Assembly (NCBI RefSeq): GCF_900451095.1
Contig: NZ_UGHV01000001.1
Coordinates: 1,488,001 to 1,552,000, forward strand
Length of the DNA: 64,000 nucleotides
Source: Helicobacter canis
GTDB taxonomy: Bacteria; Campylobacterota; Campylobacteria; Campylobacterales; Helicobacteraceae
Direction of reading: 5' to 3'
The position numbers and the translations under genes are program-made. A model generated the notes under the pieces. The model saw only the letters and a program-made list of their open reading frames with translations. It searched no databases and was not told the DNA's origin. Below are positions 44,601-52,423 of the stretch, piece by piece. How positions within the stretch are numbered: the stretch's first letter is position 1; each line of letters opens with the position of its first letter.

Positions 44601-47211
44601 TTTTGACTACTTTTCTCCACTCCCTAGCAAAATCATAAAATCCATCAAGATCTAGCCCATATTTTTGAGCCACTGCAAAATGTCTTTCCGCCTTTTCTCT
44701 AAAGCGTTGCATTTTTTTAGGGGTGAGCGGGTCTTTTGTCTGCAAAAACGCTTCTTTATCTTTCAGCAATAAAGCACTATCAAATACTACTAAAGGTGGC
44801 ACATCGCTATCATATCCCCATTTTTCAGTTAATTGTGAGTCGATTTTTTGAGCTAGGGGATTTGCTTTTATAAAATCAAGTATATCTCTAAGGTATTCAT
44901 TGTTTTTGCTCCACGACTCTAGCACTTCCATATTAAAATCTGTTTTCCCTTTTTGTGTGGGCTCTTTGGCTTGGGGTGTTTCTTTTGGGGTTTGCGTGGG
45001 CTCCTTGTGGATCGCCGCGCCGCTATCGCGGCTCGCGATGACAGAGTGGGGGTCGCTCGGTGATGACGGCTGGGCTGGCTCGCTCTTTGGGCTTGGTTGC
45101 GTGGATTCTCCACTAGAATCCACTTTTTGCGGTGTAGCACTAGAATCCACTTCATCAAAAAGCCCTTTTTGTGTCGGCTCTTTGGCTTTGGGGGTGGATT
45201 CTAGGGCTTCTTGGGCTTGTTTAGATTGTGGCTTGTAGAGTTCAGTAATAAGCCCTTTTAGTAAATCCTGTTCTTTAGTGCCAGACATTCTTGCATTGTC
45301 GTGAAATCTAGATATTAGTATGCGCTTTTTTTGTAGCTGCTCGATTTGGGGGGTTTTGTTTTCAAACATATTTAGGATCTCTTGGCTATGGGCTAGGATC
45401 TCTTGTGCTATAGGTTTTTGCTCTTGGGGGAAATTATTTAGGTTTCTGGCTACATAGTCTAAATAGTCTTTAACCACCCACAAAGTGTAATCAATATCAC
45501 TTCTAATCGTTGTATCTAGCACTTGGGCTATCTCATTTTGCTTTAATCCTATGTTTTTCAATAGCTTTTCAAACTTATCTTTTGCGGTGTTGTTCATCGC
45601 TTTTTTGGTTGCTTCTATCTCATTTCTCACAGATAGCTCTACCTTGTATGATAGCGAGCTTGCCATTGGTATATGCCCTTCGTAAAATTCTAAGGCTTTG
45701 GGATACTCTTTTATAAAATCATCTTTAAAATACTCAAAAGTCTTTACAGGATCGCTATTGTCTTTTGGCATTTGTGGTATAATCTCATCGCTAGCAGGTG
45801 AAATAGCTTCGGTAGGCTTTTGCTCTGCTTTAGGTGGAGTAGTGGTAGCAGGTTCGACTCCTGTCCTTGCTAGTTTTTTGTATTTTGGATTGCTAAGTTC
45901 TGCGCTATTGACTTTCTTTGCTGTGATGAGAAAATTCCCTTTATTATCGCTATCAAGTATGATGAGATTTATTTTTTCCCCATTATTTTTATCTGCAAAA
46001 GGTATGATAAAGCCACTTTTATCATCTGTGTAGGCTTCTTTTGCTTGGGCTATCACTTCTGGGATTTGCTTTTGCTCCTCTAGTGTTAGTGCTTGCCCAT
46101 ACTCGCTTTTTCTAGCTTCGCTGATGTGTCCTGCCCTAGCTCGTGTGATAAAAACGCCTGCGCTGTGATTGTTGTTTATAAGCTCTTGTAAGTTGTTATT
46201 TAGTGTTGCGATTTTTAGAATCTCTGGGGCGTTTTGGTAGTCTTTTTGCGCGATTTTTTCTAAAAACTCGCCATATTCTTGCGGTGTGGCTAGGGGTAGG
46301 GCTTCTAGTTGTTCTTTAGTGAGTTTGCTTGTGGTTTTTGTGCTTAATTCTTTTATCTCGCTAGAATCCACTTTTGGTGTGTCTGCTGGTGTGGATTCTA
46401 CACTAGAATCCGCTTCATCAAAAAGCCCTTTTTGTGGGGGCGTGTCTCCCTCTAAGATTCTAGGAGTTTCGGTGGGGCTTTCGTGGTTTTTGGGCGATTC
46501 TAGGGTAGGAGTTACCTTGTCGGTAATGACTGCCCTAGAATCGCCCAAATCTGCGGAATGCTTACCCAAAACAAGCGAAGCGGTCGGCGATTGCCGATGT
46601 TTCTTTAGTAAAGCTGAATCCTTGCCCTTGAAAGCATTATATTTCTCGCGGAGCTTGGGTAGTAGCTCTACCGCTTGGGCGACTTCGCTGCCTGCTTCGC
46701 CCTGCTTGATCATATACTCGATGAAGTCAAAGATGTCTGCTTGGCTGATATTTTTGCCCTGTGTGAAGCCCGTCTCGCTGAAAAAGTCTATCCTAGGGGC
46801 TAGCTGGGCTTCTAAGCCTTTGTGGGTGTTTCTTAGCGACTCATAGAGTGATCCGCTAGGATTTTCTAAGCGCATAAATCGCGCCAAGCTCGCCCCTAGT
46901 AAATCGGCGATCAAATTATCATAAGTATTTGGCATCATCTCTAGCATCATATTTGTGCCGCTAGAATCTGTCGTGTCTATGATGTGCTTGATCTGCTCAT
47001 TTAGCTCTTTGAAGTTTGCCGCGCGGGTGGTGCGTAGGCTTGTGGCGGCTTTATACATAGCTCCTAGCAAGTAGGGTCGTAAGTCTAGCTGCTTTAGCCC
47101 ATACTCTACGGCGTTGTTGCTTAGGATATGCCAAAGTCCCGCGGTATCTGTAAAGGTCTGCAGTGTCTTATCCGCATCTTCTTTATCAAGTTTGCTAAAG
47201 GCATTTAGCAT
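41665..47211 (-). CDS. Giant polyvalent phage-type protein with toxin-like domains (5' end probably lost)
   Basis: 1848 residues from the ATG at 47211; the frame is open 28 codons further to a stop at 47296 and looks coding there, so the N-terminus seems truncated. Parts: helical 1-200; repeat linker; a nuclease-like region of phage barnase/ColE5/RelE type (about 300-447, FITRARAGHISEARKSEYG); helical regions; polyvalent-associated domain (about 913-1048); ADP-ribosyltransferase-like domain (about 1104-1295, YHGTKWKEI, GHYFSSSKKIARTY, IYEVFLNAKNPLVID); zinc-peptidase-like YHELQHAIQ near 1536; coiled coil (1583-1648); a second polyvalent-associated domain (1718-1848). Such proteins are carried in phage heads or mobile elements and injected with DNA. 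Linkers are full of KVDSS-type motif codons. Confidence 0.7.
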   Translation of the reverse strand: MLNAFSKLDKEDADKTLQTFTDTAGLWHILSNNAVEYGLKQLDLRPYLLGAMYKAATSLRTTRAANFKELNEQIKHIIDTTDSSGTNMMLEMMPNTYDNLIADLLGASLARFMRLENPSGSLYESLRNTHKGLEAQLAPRIDFFSETGFTQGKNISQADIFDFIEYMIKQGEAGSEVAQAVELLPKLREKYNAFKGKDSALLKKHRQSPTASLVLGKHSADLGDSRAVITDKVTPTLESPKNHESPTETPRILEGDTPPQKGLFDEADSSVESTPADTPKVDSSEIKELSTKTTSKLTKEQLEALPLATPQEYGEFLEKIAQKDYQNAPEILKIATLNNNLQELINNNHSAGVFITRARAGHISEARKSEYGQALTLEEQKQIPEVIAQAKEAYTDDKSGFIIPFADKNNGEKINLIILDSDNKGNFLITAKKVNSAELSNPKYKKLARTGVEPATTTPPKAEQKPTEAISPASDEIIPQMPKDNSDPVKTFEYFKDDFIKEYPKALEFYEGHIPMASSLSYKVELSVRNEIEATKKAMNNTAKDKFEKLLKNIGLKQNEIAQVLDTTIRSDIDYTLWVVKDYLDYVARNLNNFPQEQKPIAQEILAHSQEILNMFENKTPQIEQLQKKRILISRFHDNARMSGTKEQDLLKGLITELYKPQSKQAQEALESTPKAKEPTQKGLFDEVDSSATPQKVDSSGESTQPSPKSEPAQPSSPSDPHSVIASRDSGAAIHKEPTQTPKETPQAKEPTQKGKTDFNMEVLESWSKNNEYLRDILDFIKANPLAQKIDSQLTEKWGYDSDVPPLVVFDSALLLKDKEAFLQTKDPLTPKKMQRFREKAERHFAVAQKYGLDLDGFYDFAREWRKVVKNYHIYGHTNKKKIQPRLDSSTTAKDTTTPQEMPKVDSSASSFTYTTGEAKGIAELRKDLKQALEPYKSTPITNKETGLQGVVTTDEINKIASKKAVDKSVANGFSRDEHFTAAQDLKNLFENSKLKESHADNKHRENIAQVHRFIKDLHINDKQAQAKITLFEKIEGKNRIYTLELESLNKPDPFSASVPSTESAAKAQSVATARPETTTIAKTDGESIAQDLQETPKTDSNALLKSAMKKFAYDEKKAKDLLEWHKDSSPLTKDENGLPKVFYHGTKWKEIGNKIFEVFDTKYSNQVDKFLQGHYFSSSKKIARTYNANIYEVFLNAKNPLVIDFKGHTFNDYIDDAIDSIPKHIQENIRDFHDSIIFKNIIDDSTQNGKKHPVADTIMVLDSNQIKHIENRGVESESGRKYFNNSSPNIFHSNPHLGAGLLGGSVSGIEQDENGQWRFSPEKFALGLLGGVAGSKAVAKGLEWRAKKVAKSYPNIAKDNPQLMQEIAKRDLHTYATTSTHNALTRFLHNNKLFDINPQLFAGEKALANEAYAPHKARLERAKELEAKGAKEIEIWEQTGWYKDKDQRWKFEISQRGGELDIPKLEKAQQVELGEILQDKELFNAYPQLKTLVIKNDKTLEAFGLYMPEYNGKSKHLSINLGEIATTHHTPKEVLYHELQHAIQDIEGFAYGRNYYRQAKEYFDLHGEVEARNVQARLMQDDALARAEKNLLQTRQELEKTKKEYDNILAEYKKVFDNPITAEKLANDRIHSLQEHIYKQEQNIHNLKTLGEKGFLQAHPHKTMDTSIYDTNAEATMMGEALSKKLGDKAGDTLKSTPKAQGQKVEIAIPKEKDFKTLRLESEAYLNSLKDIAITNKETGIQATIARKGTKEIISNVKKSIANGFSFNEHFAVANNLKEVFENAIFAKKLSDTKHNDPRVSIYRFNSAITLNGKEANALITLKEYLENGKRLYALELEELSKAKFIP
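44997..45050. repeat. Palindromic unit in frame in the giant gene
   Basis: GGATCGCCGCGCCG...CTCGCGATGACAG, read as SVIASRDSGAAIHKEP within a linker. Confidence 0.7.
46490..46620. repeat. Nested inverted repeats in the giant gene
   Basis: GGGCGATTCTAGGG (from 46492) pairs with CCCTAGAATCGCCC (to about 46546) around a smaller AGTTACC hairpin; directly after comes the SPTAS-type unit ending TGTTTCTTTAG. Both are read in frame. Confidence 0.75.
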
Positions 47212-47429
47212 TTCTGTGATATTGGCATTTTTATCGGCTTTTATGGTGTGTGCTAGCAGGGCTAGATTGGTGTCATTTTCATTAGGATAGGGGCTTTAGC
47301 AAAGCTATCACATAAGCGAGGGCGATAAATTCTAGAGCAAGGGTGGATCTAAGGGAGACTAGATTGTGAAGCAAAAAATCAAAGAGCTACTACGAGATAA
47401 TTGTGTGAAGGTAAAAAGTGGATTCTAGC
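47212..47429. other. Junction between phage-like island and SRP RNA gene
   Basis: Holds the 5' remnant frame of the giant protein (to 47295) and a 21-codon open frame on the plus strand (47366-47428, from GTG) that ends in the GGATTCTAG motif. No complete gene. Confidence 0.5.
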
Positions 47430-47535
47430 ACCCCTTTCCAGATCCCTACGGCACAAGCCAAATCTAAGTGCTCTGCTGTGTTCCCACCCTGAAGCGTTGC
47501 CTAGAGATAGCCTTGCATAGGTCTAAAAAGGAGCG
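47430..47535 (-). ncRNA. ffs: Signal recognition particle RNA (4.5S type)
   Basis: The minus strand has the SRP core: TCAGG, then a GTG-GGAA-CAC hairpin with GGAA tetraloop, then AGCAGAG. The flanks CTCCTTTTTAGACCTA and TAGGGATCTGGAAAGGGG pair along the length, giving an RNA of about 106 bases. A perfect TATAAT lies 6-12 bases before the 5' end. It binds Ffh and directs ribosomes to the membrane. Confidence 0.88.
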
Positions 47536-47540
47536 GGCGG

Positions 47541-47546
47541 ATTATA
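47541..47546 (-). promoter_or_regulatory. -10 box of the SRP RNA gene
   Basis: TATAAT on the minus strand, at the right distance from the RNA start. Confidence 0.7.
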
Positions 47547-47604
47547 GATAGTTTGCACTTAAAGATGGCTAAATATATTAAACAATCTTTTACCCAAAGT
47601 GCCT

Positions 47605-47610
47605 TATAAT
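47605..47610 (+). promoter_or_regulatory. -10 box of the 47649-51925 gene row
   Basis: Perfect TATAAT on the plus strand, 38 bases before the first GTG start. Confidence 0.6.
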
Positions 47611-47648
47611 CGCAAAAATCTTGTAAAAGTGTGTGCCAAGGAGAGTGT

Positions 47649-48014
47649 GTGAAAATTGCTATTGTGTGTGCATCAGAATTGCTGCAAAAAAGCCTTGAAA
47701 TTTATCTCAAAGACTATCTTGCGCCTATAGAGGCGTGCGATTTTGTCATTTCGGATTATCAAAGCTGTGATATGAAGCCTGTATGCTTAGTAGGCACAGC
47801 AAATGCCCATATCAAAACACCCTTTACGCAAGAGAGTTTGCTAGCAAACTGCAAGGTGTTTTATGCGACTTATTGCGCGGAGTCTCTACCTATTTTGCCG
47901 CCCAAAGATTCTCGTATTTTTATGCAAATTGATCAGCTATTTACCCAGACACTAGAAGACTTTCGCCAAAAGCTCTATGAGATTTTGCGAGATGGCGGCT
48001 ACAATGCGCACTAG
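47649..48014 (+). CDS. Conserved-type hypothetical protein before rsmD
   Basis: 121 residues from the GTG at 47649, preceded by AAGGAGAG. Alternating strands and helices (IAIVCASELLQKSLEIYLKDYL, ACDFVISDY, KPVCLVGTANAHIKTPF) suggest a receiver-like or small Rossmann fold, but no phosphorylation motif is convincing. Its 3' end overlaps rsmD by 38 bases, so the two are read together. Function unknown. Confidence 0.65.
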   Translation: MKIAIVCASELLQKSLEIYLKDYLAPIEACDFVISDYQSCDMKPVCLVGTANAHIKTPFTQESLLANCKVFYATYCAESLPILPPKDSRIFMQIDQLFTQTLEDFRQKLYEILRDGGYNAH

Positions 48015-48684
48015 CAAGCCAAGCTCCGCCAGATCCCTAAAAATCTTGCGCGTGATAGGGGGGAAATGGCGAGGGCTTAAGCTCTTTGCCCCAGAATCTA
48101 GCCTTGATTCTAGCTCTATGCGCCCCACTCGCCCGACAAAATCTATTGTCAAGGAATCGTGCTTTAATACCATTGGCGGGGATATTTATGGAGCTTGCTT
48201 TATCGAGGGGTTTGCCGGGAGTGGTAGTATGGGGATAGAAGCGTTGAGCTTAGGGGCTAGTGTGGCGGTGTTTTGCGAGCGTGATGAAAATGCACTGCAA
48301 GCCTTGCGGACAAATCTCAATCTCTTGCCAATTACAACCCTAGAATCCATCTCCCTAGAATCTACCACAAACGCTCACGCAAAGCCCCCTTGCGCTTGTA
48401 TCGTGCAGGGCGATAGCTTTAGCAATCTTACAGATATATTGCGCACTTGTGCTATGCCTAGTATTCTCTATCTTGATCCGCCCTTTTGTATCCGCCAAAA
48501 TTATGCTGATATTTATGAAAAATGTGCTAATCTTATCGACTCTGTCGCTAGCCCATATCTCAAGCTTATTATCATCGAGCATAGTAGTGGATATACATTT
48601 GCGGATGTGATTGGGGATTTTACCCAGAGTAAAACTAGGCGATTTGGTAAAAGTGCATTGACTTATTTCACAAAAGGAGCATAA
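47977..48684 (+). CDS. rsmD: 16S rRNA (guanine966-N2)-methyltransferase RsmD
   Basis: About 235 residues; later ATGs at 47992 and 48004 are also possible starts. KILRVIGGKWRGLKL, RPTRPTKSIVKESCFNTI, FIEGFAGSGSMGIEAL (SAM motif) and LYLDPPF (catalytic) mark the family. Methylates G966 of 16S rRNA. Order rsmD-fliL-acpS is as in H. pylori. Confidence 0.9.
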   Translation: MRFCEMAATMRTSKPSSARSLKILRVIGGKWRGLKLFAPESSLDSSSMRPTRPTKSIVKESCFNTIGGDIYGACFIEGFAGSGSMGIEALSLGASVAVFCERDENALQALRTNLNLLPITTLESISLESTTNAHAKPPCACIVQGDSFSNLTDILRTCAMPSILYLDPPFCIRQNYADIYEKCANLIDSVASPYLKLIIIEHSSGYTFADVIGDFTQSKTRRFGKSALTYFTKGA

Positions 48685-49230
48685 ATGGCAGAAGAGCAAG
48701 AAGGACAAGAGCAGCAAAAAGGCGGTAGCAAAACGATGTTGTTCGTGATCATTGGGGCGGTGCTTGTCCTAATTATCGTGGGTGTTGTGGTGATTATGCT
48801 GATGAGTGGAGATGGAGAAGAGGAAGAAGAAGCGCAGGCACCCAAACAAGAGCAAAAGCAAGGTGCCAAAAAGCCAGCTGGATCGGTAGGCACTGATGTG
48901 GCATTGATGAATGTAGGACCGATTTTACCTGTTACAGCTAAAGAGCCTTTGATCATCAATCTCTCCACACAAGGGCGCGATGCATATTTGTCTATTCAGC
49001 TATCCATTGGGCTTAGTAGCGATAAATTGCAAGTAGAAGCCGAGCGCAAGCTAGATATTATCAAAGATACATTTATTGATGTGTTTTCTACCAAAACACC
49101 TGAAGAGCTTAAAACCTCTAAGGGTATGAATCGCGCACTTGAAGAGGCTAGAAATAGAATCAATGAATTTTTAGTAGATGGGCAAGTAACGCATATATTC
49201 CGCACAAATGCCTTTATCCAGCAGGGCTAG
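48685..49230 (+). CDS. fliL: Flagellar basal body protein FliL
   Basis: 181 residues: 16 hydrophilic residues, one membrane segment (about 18-41, MLFVIIGAVLVLIIVGVVVIML), a Glu/Gln-rich linker and the periplasmic FliL domain ending LVDGQVTHIFRTNAFIQQ. Surrounds the stator in the inner membrane and helps motor function. Confidence 0.93.
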   Translation: MAEEQEGQEQQKGGSKTMLFVIIGAVLVLIIVGVVVIMLMSGDGEEEEEAQAPKQEQKQGAKKPAGSVGTDVALMNVGPILPVTAKEPLIINLSTQGRDAYLSIQLSIGLSSDKLQVEAERKLDIIKDTFIDVFSTKTPEELKTSKGMNRALEEARNRINEFLVDGQVTHIFRTNAFIQQG

Positions 49231-49239
49231 CTAGAATCT

Positions 49240-49602
49240 ATGATAGGCATCGATCTTGTCAAAATCTCTCGAGTCGAGCGTGCTATCGAGCGTTATGGCG
49301 AGAAATTTTTGGCGAGATTTTTATGCGAGAGTGAGCGAGAGATTTTAGCACATAAGGCGTATGCCCCTAGGAGTGTGGCGGGATTTTGGGCGGCTAAGGA
49401 GGCGTGTGCCAAAGCACTTGGCGTGGGGATTGGCGATAGGCTTAGATTTGTCGATATGTGCTTATCTTACGCGCCTACAAATGCCCCGCTTCTAAAACTG
49501 GATTCTAGGAAATGCGCAGAATTTGGCGTAGAATCTTTGGCGGTTAGTGTGAGCCACGATGGTGGGTTTGCGATCGCTGTGGTGGCGATTAAATATAGCT
49601 AG
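49240..49602 (+). CDS. acpS: Holo-acyl-carrier-protein synthase
   Basis: 120 residues. IGIDLVKISRVERAIERYGEKF with the metal-binding Asp, and VAGFWAAKEACAKALG with the catalytic Glu-x-x-x-Lys. Attaches phosphopantetheine to ACP. Follows fliL by 9 bases. Confidence 0.95.
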   Translation: MIGIDLVKISRVERAIERYGEKFLARFLCESEREILAHKAYAPRSVAGFWAAKEACAKALGVGIGDRLRFVDMCLSYAPTNAPLLKLDSRKCAEFGVESLAVSVSHDGGFAIAVVAIKYS

Positions 49603-49614
49603 GAAAGGGGTGGT

Positions 49615-50109
49615 ATGGCACAAGAGAGATTTGAAGGTAAGGTGTGGAGATTTGGGGCAAATATCGATACAGATGTGATTATCGCCGCGCGCTATCTTAA
49701 TACAAGCGATGAAAATATCTTGGCACGCCATATTATGGAAGATGCGCGTGCGGGATTTGCAGATATGGTAGCAAGTGGGGATATTATCGTGGCAGATGAG
49801 AATTTTGGCTGTGGGAGTAGCAGGGAGCACGCCCCACTTGCGTTAAAGGCAGCTGGGATTGCTTGTGTGATTGCTCCGAGCTTTGCTAGGATTTTCTATC
49901 GCAATGCCTTTAATATGGGATTGCTCATTTTAGAATGCGATGAAGTGGGGGGTATTAGCGAGGGGGATAGGCTGGCAGTTGATGTAGTCAAAGGAGAGAT
50001 TATCAATCAAACAACTAGCCACATTTATCACTTCAAGCCTATTCCGGCGTTTATGCGAGAGCTATTGCAAAGTGGCGGGCTTATCGAGTATGCCAAGAAG
50101 CAGTTATAG
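49615..50109 (+). CDS. leuD: 3-isopropylmalate dehydratase small subunit
   Basis: 164 residues: [15 protein letters not shown] and [18 protein letters not shown] are the swivel-domain signatures of the bacterial/archaeal-type small subunit. Works with LeuC (not in the window) in leucine synthesis; leuB follows. Confidence 0.95.
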   Translation: MAQERFEGKVWRFGANIDTDVIIAARYLNTSDENILARHIMEDARAGFADMVASGDIIVADENFGCGSSREHAPLALKAAGIACVIAPSFARIFYRNAFNMGLLILECDEVGGISEGDRLAVDVVKGEIINQTTSHIYHFKPIPAFMRELLQSGGLIEYAKKQL

Positions 50110-50133
50110 GCTAATGTGGAGCAAGGAGCAAAA

Positions 50134-51219
50134 ATGGCAGAATCCATAGCAGTCATCAAAGGTGATGGGATTGGCGTAGAGGTTGTCGATGAAGCATTGA
50201 AGGTCTTGCGTGTAGTGTGTGAGCGATTTGACATAGCTTGTGAGTGTAGTGAGTATATGATGGGTGGGTGTGCGTATGATAACTATGGCGATCCACTGCC
50301 CAAAGAGAGCTTGCAAGGGGCGTTGCAGGCAAAAGCGGTGCTATTTGGTGCTATAGGTGGGGCAAAGTGGGAGAATCTCCCTAAAGACAAACGCCCAGAA
50401 TCTGGGCTTTTACGCTTGCGCAAGGAGCTTGGTGTCTTTGCAAATCTGCGTCCTGCTATGGTTTTTGATGAGCTGGTAGAAGCAAGTGCATTGAAGCCAG
50501 AGGTGATTACAGGTGTGGATATTTTGATCGTGCGTGAGCTTATATCTGGGATTTACTTTGGAGAGCCAAGGGGCAAGGAAAAGAATCGCGCATATAATAC
50601 TATGGCATATAGTGTGCAAGAGATTGAGCGGATCGCGCATAAGGCATTTGCCCTAGCGTTATCACGCTCTAAGAAGCTTTGCTCGGTGGATAAGGCAAAT
50701 GTGCTTGAAGTAAGTGAGCTTTGGCGAGAGGTGGTAGAGCGCGTGGCAAAAGAATATCCACAAGTTGCGCTAAGTCATCAATATGTCGATAATGCAAGTA
50801 TGCAGCTTATCCGCGATCCTAGGCAGTTTGATGTGATGCTTACAGGCAATCTTTTTGGCGATATTTTGAGTGATGAAGCAAGCCAGATCACCGGGTCTAT
50901 CGGCTTGCTGCCAAGTGCTAGTGTGGGTGAGTCCCACGCTATTTATGAGCCCATTCACGGCTCTGCGCCTGATATAGCAGGGCAGGGTGTTGCTAATCCA
51001 ATTGCAGCTATCCTTAGTATGGCTATGATGCTTGAGATCTCGCTTAATCACACAAAGGCTGCAAATGCTGTGCGCAAGGCAGTTTCATCGGTGCTAAAGG
51101 CAGGTGCGCGCACGCAAGATATAGCGCGCTTTGGGTGCAAGAAGCTTTGCAGCACACAGGAGATGGGTGATCTCATCGCACAAGCCGTTGCGCGATCTGT
51201 TTTGTCGGAGGAAGTGTGA
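50134..51219 (+). CDS. leuB: 3-isopropylmalate dehydrogenase
   Basis: 361 residues from the ATG at 50134 (AAGGAGC upstream). IAVIKGDGIGVEVVDEALKVL, RELISGIYFGEPRG, LTGNLFGDILSDEASQ and GSAPDIAGQGVANP carry the substrate, metal and NAD sites. Third step of leucine synthesis. Confidence 0.97.
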   Translation: MAESIAVIKGDGIGVEVVDEALKVLRVVCERFDIACECSEYMMGGCAYDNYGDPLPKESLQGALQAKAVLFGAIGGAKWENLPKDKRPESGLLRLRKELGVFANLRPAMVFDELVEASALKPEVITGVDILIVRELISGIYFGEPRGKEKNRAYNTMAYSVQEIERIAHKAFALALSRSKKLCSVDKANVLEVSELWREVVERVAKEYPQVALSHQYVDNASMQLIRDPRQFDVMLTGNLFGDILSDEASQITGSIGLLPSASVGESHAIYEPIHGSAPDIAGQGVANPIAAILSMAMMLEISLNHTKAANAVRKAVSSVLKAGARTQDIARFGCKKLCSTQEMGDLIAQAVARSVLSEEV

Positions 51220-51464
51220 TGGCGATACACACAAGCACGCTTGCTAGTATTTATGAAATGCAGGGCTATAATGAAGAAGCGATAGTGATTTATGAAGAGC
51301 TGTTGAAAAAAGATCCGCATAATCAAGAAGCAAAGCTAGCCTTAATCCGCCTAAAGACAAAAAAGCACCATTTCAGCGGGGTCAATCAAGACAAGCTCGC
51401 ATTATTTGTCAATGCAAAAACACAAAGTGATTACCAAAAGCTTGAGCAATGGCTTTTGGGCTAG
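51219..51464 (+). CDS. Small TPR-like protein after leuB
   Basis: 81 residues; the start overlaps the leuB stop (TGATG). LASIYEMQGYNEEAIVIYEELLKKDPHNQEAKLALIRL is one TPR-like helix pair, followed by a short helical end. Probably conserved in Helicobacter; function unknown. Confidence 0.7.
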   Translation: MAIHTSTLASIYEMQGYNEEAIVIYEELLKKDPHNQEAKLALIRLKTKKHHFSGVNQDKLALFVNAKTQSDYQKLEQWLLG

Positions 51465-51496
51465 TGGCAGTTTAAGCGATAGGAATAGGAGCAAAT

Positions 51497-51925
51497 ATGG
51501 GAGATAACACAGAGCTAAAAGATCTTATCTTGCAAACCCTTGATGAAGTGGCAAGAGATCCAAATGATATATCTAAAGATGAATCAATCCAGCCCATAGA
51601 ATCTATGGCAAAGCAAAAACTGGATTCTAGTGATCCTAGCCCAGATCTTGCCAATACGCCAAAGCCCAAGATGACTCTACCAAAGACTAGCATAGAATCT
51701 AGCCCGATAAAAGAGGGTAAAATCATCGCGCCAAGTGCGCGGGAGTGCGGGCTAAGTCAAGAGAGCTTGCTGCTTTTAGAAAATCTTAGGGAGAAGCTGC
51801 TCGTGCTTTTTGAGGGGCTAAAAATGCCAGAGCTACAAGATACACAAAATAAGCTTGATTTGGTGGTGCGATTTTTGCAATATCAACTATGTATGATTGA
51901 TGAGATTTTGCAAAAAAGCAAGTAG
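51497..51925 (+). CDS. Conserved campylobacterote protein, CiaD-like C-terminal part
   Basis: 142 residues. The first 85 are charged and Pro/Ser-rich, with KLDSSDPS from the GGATTCTAG motif; the last 50 (LLLLENLREKLLVLFEGLKMPELQDTQNKLDLVVRFLQYQL) are a conserved helical domain resembling the C-terminal part of Campylobacter CiaD. The name rests on resemblance from memory, so function is open. Confidence 0.55.
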   Translation: MGDNTELKDLILQTLDEVARDPNDISKDESIQPIESMAKQKLDSSDPSPDLANTPKPKMTLPKTSIESSPIKEGKIIAPSARECGLSQESLLLLENLREKLLVLFEGLKMPELQDTQNKLDLVVRFLQYQLCMIDEILQKSK

Positions 51926-51967
51926 AAGAGGTGTGGTAATTTTGTAAAGGATTTACCTAAGAATTGC

Positions 51968-51973
51968 TACAAT
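51968..51973 (+). promoter_or_regulatory. -10 box of the Usp gene
   Basis: Extended -10 TTGC-TACAAT, 25 bases before the start codon; an AAAGGAGA ribosome site follows. Confidence 0.6.
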
Positions 51974-51998
51974 AGGACAATTTATCAAAGGAGAATGT

Positions 51999-52415
51999 AT
52001 GGCGAAGTTGTTGTTTGGTGTGAGTGATACAGAGGAGTGTCGCGCAGCGATAAAGACAATCATCAGGCTTTTTGGACATAGGCAGGAAGTGGAGCTTACG
52101 CTCTTACATGTAACTCCAGAGGTGCTTGTATATGCGGAGAGTGGGATTGTGGATTATGGAATGATTGAGAATATCGAAAACGAAAAAAGCAATGAAATTT
52201 TAGATGAATTTGAGCAAACATTTAAGGCAGAAGGCATAGCGTGTAAAAAGATTTTGCGCACGGGCAATCCTATCGATGTGATGCTAGAAATCGCCGATGA
52301 TTATGACTTACTTGTCATCGGTGCTAGCGAATCTTCCTTGCTTCATAGGATTTTTAGCTCACATCAAAATAGCTTTGTAAGCTCCTCTCCTATTCCGGTG
52401 CTTGTGGCTAAGTAG
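51999..52415 (+). CDS. Universal stress protein family
   Basis: 138 residues: LLFGVSDTEECRAAIKTIIRL at the start, LTLLHVTPE, and the ATP-type loop region YDLLVIGASESSLLHRIFSSHQNSFVSSSPIPVLVAK at the end. Cytoplasmic stress protein; role in this organism unknown. Confidence 0.85.
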   Translation: MAKLLFGVSDTEECRAAIKTIIRLFGHRQEVELTLLHVTPEVLVYAESGIVDYGMIENIENEKSNEILDEFEQTFKAEGIACKKILRTGNPIDVMLEIADDYDLLVIGASESSLLHRIFSSHQNSFVSSSPIPVLVAK

Positions 52416-52423
52416 GAGTGATA

